DNA of 13,061 bases from Schlegelella_A sp038258415. GTDB lineage: Bacteria > Pseudomonadota > Gammaproteobacteria > Burkholderiales > Burkholderiaceae_C. The notes under the pieces were generated by a model. It saw only the letters and a list, made by a program, of their open reading frames with translations, searched no databases and was not told where the DNA came from. The position numbers and the translations under genes are program-made. Numbering within the stretch: the first letter of the stretch is position 1; each line of letters begins with the position of its first letter. The DNA is taken from positions 1 to 13,061 of the forward strand of contig JBBSPY010000078.1 in assembly GCA_038258415.1 (NCBI GenBank), in the 5' to 3' direction. Of the stretch, positions 7,755 to 13,061 are shown one piece after another.

Positions 7755-9193
7755 GGTTTCGGTCGGCCCTGTTTACGGCGCTGTTGCCCTTGGCGGCCTG
7801 TTCGCTTCAACCTGTATACGAACGGCCGGCGCTGCCGGTGCCGGCCAGCTTTCCCGGCGGCGGCGTGTACCCACCGCCGGCGACCCCGCAGCCTCCGGTC
7901 GTGCGCTTTCATGACATCTTCCGCGACGGCCGCCTGCAAGCGCTGATCACGCAGGCTCTGGTCAACAACCGCGACCTTCGGATCGCCGCTGCAAACATCG
8001 TGCAGACGCGCGCGCTGTACCGCATTCAGCGCGCCGGGCTGTTGCCTGAAGTGGATGTCAGCTCTGGCATCAGCCGTGTCGGCCGTGCATCGACTGGCAC
8101 CGCAACGACCGGCACTGCCGCCGGGCCTACGGCTTCCACGTCATACACCGCCGACATCGGCATCAACGCGTTCGAGATCGACCTATTCGGCCGCGTTCGC
8201 TCGCTGAGCGACGCCGCTCTCCACCGCTTCTTAGCGACCGATGCTGCGGCACAGGCGACTCGCCTGACGCTCGTTGGCGACATCGCCGACGCGTGGTTGA
8301 CCTCTGCCAGCGACAAGAGCCTTCTCGGGATTGCCGAACGCACCGCCGAGAGTGCCGGGAGAAGCGTCGAGCTCACGCGTCGCCGCCTGCAGGGTGGCGT
8401 GGCACCGCGCACCGACCTGCGCCAGGCCGAGCTGGTTCTGGCCACCGCGCAATCGGACCTGGCCCAGCTGCGTACGGCGCTGGCCCAGGACCTCAACGCG
8501 CTCCAGCTGCTGGTGGGTGCGCCGGTCGACCCAGCGTTGCTGCCGGATTCGATCGAGGCCGCCGGCGACACGCTGGCCGTGATGCCTGCCGGTCTAGATT
8601 CGACCGTGCTCTTGCGACGCCCCGACGTTGCCGAGGCCGAATACAACCTGCGTGCTGCCAACGCCGATATCGGTGCGGCGCGCGCCGAGCTCTTCCCGCG
8701 CGTGTCGCTCACCGCGCTCGTCGGCTTCGCATCCGGCACGCTGGGCTCGCTGTTCTCGCGCGACGCCTTCAACTACCAGGTCGGACCGGGTGTCAGCTAC
8801 CCCATCTTTCGCGCGGGCGCGGGGCGAGCCAATGTGGTTGCCACCCAGGCGCAGCGTGACGCACTGGTGGCGACCTACGAGCGCGCGATCCAGACGGCGT
8901 TTCGAGATGTCGCCGACGCCTTGGCGCGGCGCGGCACGATCGACGCGCAGTTCGACGCGGACCAGCGGCTCGTCGAGGCCAGCCAGGACAATGCGCGGCT
9001 TTCGGATGCGCGGTATCGAACAGGTGTCGACAGCTTCCTGCAATCGCTCGATGCGCAACGGTCCCTGTACACCGCCCAGCGCACGCTCGTCCGAACGGAG
9101 CTGGCCCGGGCCTCCAATCGCGTGGCCGTCTATCGGGCACTGGGTGGCGACAATCTGGTTGATGTCCCTGGCCCGATGGCCGAAAGCGACTAA
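7751..9193 (+). CDS. Outer-membrane efflux channel lipoprotein (OprM/NodT family)
   Basis: The outer-membrane duct of the pump, 480 residues, close to OprM length. The signal peptide MRFRSALFTALLPLAAC ends in a lipobox with Cys17, and the mature protein starts CSLQPVYERP, typical of OprM-like lipoproteins. Two outer-membrane-efflux repeats are visible. The first has NNRDLRIAAANIVQTRALY and FEIDLFGRVRSL. The second opens with RRPDV (289-293) followed by AEYNLRAANADIGAARAELFP, the hallmark of the NodT subfamily. Long Ala/Gln/Arg-rich helices form the periplasmic tunnel and beta strands form the barrel. GTG 7751 overlaps the permease stop by 4 bp (GTGA) and has a good ribosome binding site 8 bp upstream. 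It is the third gene of the operon and completes the tripartite system. Confidence 0.96.
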   Translation: MRFRSALFTALLPLAACSLQPVYERPALPVPASFPGGGVYPPPATPQPPVVRFHDIFRDGRLQALITQALVNNRDLRIAAANIVQTRALYRIQRAGLLPEVDVSSGISRVGRASTGTATTGTAAGPTASTSYTADIGINAFEIDLFGRVRSLSDAALHRFLATDAAAQATRLTLVGDIADAWLTSASDKSLLGIAERTAESAGRSVELTRRRLQGGVAPRTDLRQAELVLATAQSDLAQLRTALAQDLNALQLLVGAPVDPALLPDSIEAAGDTLAVMPAGLDSTVLLRRPDVAEAEYNLRAANADIGAARAELFPRVSLTALVGFASGTLGSLFSRDAFNYQVGPGVSYPIFRAGAGRANVVATQAQRDALVATYERAIQTAFRDVADALARRGTIDAQFDADQRLVEASQDNARLSDARYRTGVDSFLQSLDAQRSLYTAQRTLVRTELARASNRVAVYRALGGDNLVDVPGPMAESD

Positions 9194-9281
9194 ACGCCGA
9201 CTCGACCATGTGCTTCATCCGCCGACCCGGGAACGTCGACGACGGCGACGCTGAGATTTCTTCCACGGTTCCGGTCTGCTG

Positions 9282-10049
9282 ATGCGCAACGCAATCGATT
9301 TCAGTTCTTGGCAAGGAAGCCTGCTCACGCTGCTGGGGCTGATTGTCGTTTCGCTGGTGGCGGTCGGCATTCGCTTGCTCGTGATGCAGAGCGTCCAGCA
9401 GCGGCGCGAGCGTCAGAACCGCCAGATCAACGAGCGGCTCAAAACCTTGATCGCCGCGTACAAGACGCTGGGCGGCTCATTCACCGGCAACCTCGCGGTG
9501 GACCCCCGTCACCTGCGGCAACTCAATCAGCTCAGCGAGCAGGCCGACGCTGCCGTCGCGGCGCTGGACCGTGCGGAGACGGCCGTCGGCCTCTCCGTGC
9601 CGGTCGGACCGGCGTCCCCAACCGGCTCCGGCTCCGGCTCCGAGCGGCGGCGGCGCATCCGAGACGCAGTCGAAGCCGCGCTGTCAGATGTCGTCCTCCT
9701 GGGAACACAGGAGCAGGTGCGCCTGGCGGCGCAGGCGGCCAACAACATGGTGGCCGGCCACGCCATCGAGACCGCGGCGCTGGTGGCCTCGTTGCGAACC
9801 TTCATCCGCGAAGTATTGGACCTGGAGTCCGTTCCCGCCGATGTCGCGATTCCGAATCAAGGCCCGTTGCGGACCGCGGGGGCGGGGGGACGGTCAGGCG
9901 CAAGCAACCGGGGTGGCGGAAAGTCGGGGCGAGGAGGAGGAGGAGGAGGAAGAGGCGCGGGCCAGGCCGGCGGTGGCGCGATGATGGGTGTGGGCATGCA
10001 TGGCACCATGGGCCCCGAAGACGCGAACACGTCCGAGCACGGCCAATGA
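9282..10049 (+). CDS. Membrane-anchored protein of unknown function with Gly-rich tail
   Basis: A 255-residue protein with no known domain that I can name. One hydrophobic helix at about residues 13-35 is followed by the basic stretch QQRRERQNRQINERLK. This charge pattern places the bulk in the cytoplasm by the positive-inside rule. Residues 45-100 and 121-182 look helical. They contain YKTLGGSFTGNLAVDP (60-75) and ERRRRIRDAVEAALSDVVLLG (121-141), and are separated by a PTGSGSGS linker (113-120). Residues 198-235 are low-complexity Gly/Arg/Ser with a run of six Gly (218-223), followed by a Met/His-containing end. It lies 88 bp after the channel gene on the same strand and may be the last gene of the efflux transcript, though no terminator or promoter is visible between them. 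ATG 9282 is the only start that keeps the helix; it lacks a clear ribosome binding site. GC-rich third positions and the ordered domain layout support coding. The function is unknown. Confidence 0.8.
   Translation: MRNAIDFSSWQGSLLTLLGLIVVSLVAVGIRLLVMQSVQQRRERQNRQINERLKTLIAAYKTLGGSFTGNLAVDPRHLRQLNQLSEQADAAVAALDRAETAVGLSVPVGPASPTGSGSGSERRRRIRDAVEAALSDVVLLGTQEQVRLAAQAANNMVAGHAIETAALVASLRTFIREVLDLESVPADVAIPNQGPLRTAGAGGRSGASNRGGGKSGRGGGGGGRGAGQAGGGAMMGVGMHGTMGPEDANTSEHGQ
9933..9950 (+). repeat. GGA trinucleotide microsatellite (6 units)
   Basis: Six in-frame GGA codons encode six consecutive Gly (residues 218-223) in the tail of the unknown membrane protein. A second, shorter repeat of GGCTCC (three units, 9624-9641) encodes the GSGSGS linker of the same protein. 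In-frame tandem units of this kind can change length by slippage without breaking the frame. Confidence 0.85.
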
Positions 10050-10349
10050 AGCGTTCAAGAGGTGGTTCGCGCAGACGCGACAGCTGCTGCTCAAGGGAGT
10101 CCGTTTGCCCGTCAACATACCGAACGGCGACACCGCCTCATCGCGCCTTGGGGGAAGGCTATGGCGTTGCTGATGCTGCCGTCGAGCGATCCCGCCGGCA
10201 AAGCGACGAGGAATCAAGTCTATCGGTGTGGCGCCGGCCTGTCGGCTCGAGCGATCCGCTTCCCGCGGTATCCCACTTGCCCCTCATCGACCCCTGGAGA
10301 CGGCAGGTACTGGGTGCTCACGCCGACTGCCTGAATCCCCGAGCAAATT
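10050..10349. other. Spacer without a recognisable gene
   Basis: About 300 bp between the unknown membrane protein and the tRNA. Open frames cross it on both strands, but their translations are Arg/Ser/Pro-rich with no hydrophobic pattern or motif, as expected for GC-rich non-coding DNA. An 11-bp direct repeat TCGAGCGATCC occurs at 10182-10192 and 10247-10257. GGCAG and CTGCC near 10305-10332 could pair, but with a long loop and no T-tract, so I do not call a terminator. No attachment-site duplicate of the tRNA end was seen. Confidence 0.5.
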
Positions 10350-10426
10350 TGGTAGGCGCGATTGGACTCGAACCAACGACCCCCACCATGTCAAGGTGGT
10401 GCTCTAACCAGCTGAGCTACGCGCCT
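10350..10426 (-). tRNA. tRNA-Val (anticodon GAC)
   Basis: Read on the minus strand, this 77-nt gene folds as a standard cloverleaf. The acceptor strands AGGCGCG and CGCGCCT pair fully. The D stem is GCTC/GAGC. The anticodon stem CCACC/GGTGG holds the loop TTGACAT, giving anticodon GAC for Val codons GUC and GUU. The T stem GTTGG/CCAAT encloses TTCGAGT. The discriminator A is followed by an encoded CCA (plus positions 10350-10352). The body closely resembles the tRNA-Val(GAC) known from enterobacteria. The gene stands alone in the window, with no partner tRNA. Confidence 0.97.
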
Positions 10427-10438
10427 GCGAAGCCCATG

Positions 10439-10444
10439 ATGATA
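10439..10444 (-). promoter_or_regulatory. Possible -10 element of the tRNA-Val promoter
   Basis: On the minus strand TATCAT lies 12 bp before the 5' end of the tRNA, a distance that fits a short leader. No good -35 hexamer is present 16-18 bp further upstream, so the call is tentative. The region also precedes creA on the other strand. Confidence 0.3.
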
Positions 10445-10503
10445 GCAGCGGCTGGCCTATGCTCGGCGGTGGCCGTGCCCGGCCGAATCGAAAGCCCGCC
10501 GCC

Positions 10504-10998
10504 ATGAAACACGCCGCACCGCTCGCCCTTTTTTCCTGCGCTCTCGCCCTCCTCGTCTCGGTAAACACGGCCGCCTTCGCGGAGCCGATCGGCGATGTCG
10601 ACACGGCGTTCAAGCTCATCGGCCCCGACCACAAGATCGTCGTCGATGCATACGACGACCCGCTGGTCGCCGGGGTGTCGTGCTATGTGTCGCGGGCGAA
10701 GACCGGCGGCATCAAGGGCGCGATCGGGCTGGCCGAGGACAAAGCCGAGGCATCGATCGCCTGCCGGCAGGTCGGGCCGATCTCGTTTCCGGGCGGCAAG
10801 CCGCTGCGCGCAAAAGACGAGATGTTCAGCGAGCGGATCTCGCTCGTCTTCAAGAAGCTGCGCGTGGTGCGCATGGTCGACGTGAAGCGCAACGTCCTCG
10901 TCTACCTGACGTATTCCGACCGCCTGATCGACGGCTCGCCGAAGAACAGCGTCAGCGTCGTGCCAGTCGATCGTGCGACGCCGATACCCGTCCGCTGA
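10504..10998 (+). CDS. creA: CreA family secreted protein
   Basis: A 164-residue protein of the CreA family, close to the E. coli protein in size (about 157). A signal peptide (residues 1-26, ending AAFA before EPIG) points to export to the periplasm. The conserved core is clear: GDVDTAFKLIGPDHKIVVDA, then DDPLVAGVSCYVSRAKTGGI, then ASIACRQVGPISF. Two Cys (60 and 87) could form a disulfide after export. ATG 10504 is chosen because it begins the signal peptide; an upstream in-frame ATG at 10459 would add 15 residues of Arg/Pro-rich sequence before it. The biochemical function of CreA is not established despite its historic name (catabolite regulation). It converges on relA with 8 bp between stops. 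No operon partner is visible. Confidence 0.95.
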   Translation: MKHAAPLALFSCALALLVSVNTAAFAEPIGDVDTAFKLIGPDHKIVVDAYDDPLVAGVSCYVSRAKTGGIKGAIGLAEDKAEASIACRQVGPISFPGGKPLRAKDEMFSERISLVFKKLRVVRMVDVKRNVLVYLTYSDRLIDGSPKNSVSVVPVDRATPIPVR

Positions 10999-11006
10999 GC
11001 GTGGCG

Positions 11007-13061
11007 CTAGCGGCGCCGCGCCGATCTCACGCCAGGCACCCCGGTGACCTGGGTAAGGGTCGCGCCGAGGCGGGCAGCGTCGCCGATCTCGACGGTGAAC
11101 GTCATGAACGCGGTCCCTCCGCGCGTGTCCTTGACCGAGCTCGACTTCACGCCGACGACGTTGACCTTGTCGCGAGCGAACACCTCCGACACGTCGCGCA
11201 GCAGTCCCTGTCGGTCGGCCGCCTCTACGACGACGTCGACCGGATACAGCACCGTCGCCGTCACCGCGCCCCAGGCCACCGGGATGACGCGCTCCGGCGC
11301 ACGCGACGTCAGCTCGCGCAGGTTGCTGCACGACGTGCGATGCACCGCGACGCCCTTGCCGCGCGTGACGTAACCGGCAATCGCATCGGGCGGTGCCGGG
11401 CGGCAGCAGCGCGCCAGGCCGGTGAGCAGCGAGTCGACGCCGACGACGAGCACGCCGCCGCTCTCGGTCGCGCGCGAGCGGCGGACGACGCGGTCGTCGG
11501 CCTCGTCGGAACGCGGCTCCGGCGGCGGTCGCAGCAGCAGTTCGACGTTGCGCAGCGACAGCTCGTCCTTGCCGACGACCTCGAACAGCGCATCGGCGTT
11601 GCGGAAGCCGAGTTTCGCGGCGAGATCGTCGAGCTTGAGCGCGGTCCTGCCTTCACGCTGCAGCACGCGCTCGACCGATTCGCGACCTCGTGCGATCGTC
11701 TCTGCCTGCGCACGCGTGTTGAACCAGGCCCGGACCTTGGCGCGCGAGCGCGGGCTCTTCAGGTAGCCGAGCTCGGCGTTGAGCCAGTCGAACGACGGCC
11801 CCCCGGTCTTGGCAGCCGTGATCTCGACCGTCTGTCCGTTGCCGAGCGCCGTGTCGAGCGGCACCATCGCGCCGTCGACCTTGGCGCCACGACAGCGATG
11901 GCCCAGGTCGGTGTGCAGCGCGTAGGCGAAGTCGACCGGCGTCGCTCCGGCGGCGAGTTCGACGAGTGCCGCCTGCGGCGTCAGCACGTAGATGCGATCG
12001 TCGGCACCGGGCTCGCTGCCGGGCACGACGGCGCGATCGGCAGGGGCCGCGACACGGTCGCCATCGCCTGCGAGGTCACGCTCCCACGCGAGCAGCTGGC
12101 GCAGCACGACGAGGCGGGCCGAGGCGATGCGGTCGGCGGCAGCGCCGGCCGCCCTCGCCGGGGCGCCCGACGGGTCGGATTCCTTGTAGGCCCAGTGCGC
12201 CGCGACGCCGTGCTCGGCGTGCTCGTGCATGGCGCCGGTTCGAACCTGGACCTCGACGGCGTGCCCGTCGTCGGCCTCGACCACGGTGTGCAGCGAGCGG
12301 TAGCCGTTGGACTTCGGTCGGGCGATGTAGTCGTCGAACTCGCCCGCGACCGGCCGCCAGCGGGCGTGCACGCGGGCCAGCGCGGCGTAGCATTCGGCCA
12401 CGTCGCCGGCGACGACCACCCGCAGCGCGAGCACATCGAGCACACCCGTGAAATCGAGTGACTTGGCGCGCATCTTCTTCCAGATGCTCCAGAGGTGCTT
12501 CGGACGACCCTGCACGTCGGCGCGGATGTCGTGAGCCGCCAGGTCGTGCCGCAATACGTCGACGAGCGCGGCGATGCGCGCTTCGCGATCGGCGCGGCGC
12601 TCGGCGAGCTGCCCGGCGAGACCGAAGTACGCGTCGGGGTCGACGAAGCGGAACGACAGGTCTTCGAGCTCCCACTTGATGCGGCCGATGCCGAGGCGGT
12701 TCGCGAGCGGCGCGAAGACGTCGCGCGCCTCGAGCGCGAGCGCATCGGGGCAGGGCCGCTTCGAGCTGGCAAACCAGCGCAGCGTCTGCAGCCGCGAGGC
12801 GAGGCGCAGCAGCACCACGCGCAGGTCGCGCGAAAAGGCGAGCAGCATCTTGCGCACGCGTTCGGTCTGCTGGGCGCGACCGAGTGCGTCGGGCTTGGCG
12901 ACCGACGCGCCCTGCGCCGCGCGCTGCAGGTCGCCGAGCTTGCGGGTGCTGGCGACGAGTGCCGCCAGCGAGTCGCCGAACGACGCCGAGATCACCGCGT
13001 CGGGGTCACCGAGGCGATCGGCGGCGTGCAGCAGCCATGCGGAAGCGCACAGCTCCGGCGC
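11007..13061 (-). CDS. relA: RelA-type (p)ppGpp synthetase (N-terminus outside window)
   Basis: The frame is open from the right edge to TAG at 11009-11007, giving 684 residues. RelA is usually about 740, so roughly 60 N-terminal residues are missing. It makes the stringent-response alarmone from ATP and GTP or GDP on ribosomes carrying uncharged tRNA. The HD hydrolase region is degenerate: LLHAADRLGD replaces LLHDVVEDT, and LASRLQTLRW replaces LADRLHNMRT. The synthetase domain is intact, with GRPKHLWSIWKKM, EFDDYIARPKSNGYRSLHTVV (around 12341-12280) and EVQVRTGAMHEHAEHGVAAHW. EFDD is the mark of synthetase-only RelA as opposed to the RxKD of bifunctional SpoT/Rel. Next come a TGS domain (about 11995-11810), a helical region, a zinc-finger-like segment with ARCCRPAPPDAIAGYVTRG, and a C-terminal ACT domain ending GVPGVRSARRR. 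A GTG at 12995 is internal to the HD region and not the true start. Confidence 0.97.
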   Translation of the reverse strand, partial: APELCASAWLLHAADRLGDPDAVISASFGDSLAALVASTRKLGDLQRAAQGASVAKPDALGRAQQTERVRKMLLAFSRDLRVVLLRLASRLQTLRWFASSKRPCPDALALEARDVFAPLANRLGIGRIKWELEDLSFRFVDPDAYFGLAGQLAERRADREARIAALVDVLRHDLAAHDIRADVQGRPKHLWSIWKKMRAKSLDFTGVLDVLALRVVVAGDVAECYAALARVHARWRPVAGEFDDYIARPKSNGYRSLHTVVEADDGHAVEVQVRTGAMHEHAEHGVAAHWAYKESDPSGAPARAAGAAADRIASARLVVLRQLLAWERDLAGDGDRVAAPADRAVVPGSEPGADDRIYVLTPQAALVELAAGATPVDFAYALHTDLGHRCRGAKVDGAMVPLDTALGNGQTVEITAAKTGGPSFDWLNAELGYLKSPRSRAKVRAWFNTRAQAETIARGRESVERVLQREGRTALKLDDLAAKLGFRNADALFEVVGKDELSLRNVELLLRPPPEPRSDEADDRVVRRSRATESGGVLVVGVDSLLTGLARCCRPAPPDAIAGYVTRGKGVAVHRTSCSNLRELTSRAPERVIPVAWGAVTATVLYPVDVVVEAADRQGLLRDVSEVFARDKVNVVGVKSSSVKDTRGGTAFMTFTVEIGDAARLGATLTQVTGVPGVRSARRR

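Noticed and set aside
10182..10257. Direct repeat TCGAGCGATCC near the tRNA, considered as a trace of integration.
   Set aside because: It is only 11 bp, does not match the tRNA 3' end, and no integrase or mobile gene is nearby.
10350..10507. A plus-strand frame across the tRNA reads VGAIGLEPTTPTMSRWCSN and continues as a seeming protein.
   Set aside because: It is the antisense translation of tRNA-Val. Such GLEPTTP-type peptides are a known source of false protein annotations.
10680..12461. A 593-codon plus-strand frame.
   Set aside because: It overlaps creA in another frame and runs antisense to relA. Its Arg-rich composition marks it as a shadow.
12993..12995. GTG as the start of relA.
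   Set aside because: The frame continues upstream with family-matching sequence (LLHAADRLGD) to the window edge, so the gene is cut by the edge rather than starting here.

Overview
The window is a high-GC bacterial chromosomal segment, most likely from a betaproteobacterium of the order Burkholderiales. This rests on the GC-rich codon use, the RelA-type alarmone synthetase, the MexAB-OprM-like efflux operon and a tRNA-Val(GAC) of the proteobacterial type. The placement is by general likeness only; no 16S or other marker gene is present. Nothing suggests a mobile element, prophage, CRISPR array or insertion sequence.

Layout from left to right. (1) Positions 1-1927 are the end of a Mrp/complex-I-like cation/proton antiporter cluster. 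It holds the 3' part of a small two-helix membrane protein and, overlapping it by 8 bp, a complete 561-residue MrpD/NuoL-type proton channel subunit. (2) A TTG-started 78-residue three-helix membrane protein follows at 1996-2232. (3) On the minus strand, 2278-3018 encodes an alpha/beta hydrolase with an intact Ser-Asp-His set. It is divergent from the next operon across about 180 bp. (4) Positions 3196-9193 are a complete tripartite RND efflux operon: lipoprotein periplasmic adaptor, inner-membrane HAE1-type permease and lipoprotein outer-membrane channel. The first two genes are 5 bp apart and the last two overlap by 4 bp. No regulator gene is adjacent. (5) At 9282-10049, on the same strand, lies a one-helix membrane-anchored protein of unknown function with a Gly-rich tail containing a trinucleotide microsatellite. 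(6) After a spacer of about 300 bp with no convincing gene comes tRNA-Val(GAC) on the minus strand, with CCA encoded. (7) creA (10504-10998, plus) converges on relA (minus, 11007 to beyond the right edge) with only 8 bp between the stops. The RelA is a synthetase-only type: its hydrolase residues are replaced and it carries the EFDD motif.

The efflux genes form one functional unit, with the adaptor linking the proton-driven permease to the outer-membrane duct. The antiporter genes form another, carrying out ion exchange driven by the membrane potential. The remaining genes are housekeeping or conserved-unknown. I see no clearly new multi-gene system. The items best worth a second look are the 255-residue protein behind the efflux operon, the small three-helix protein, the charged loop in the permease and the C-terminal extension of the antiporter subunit.
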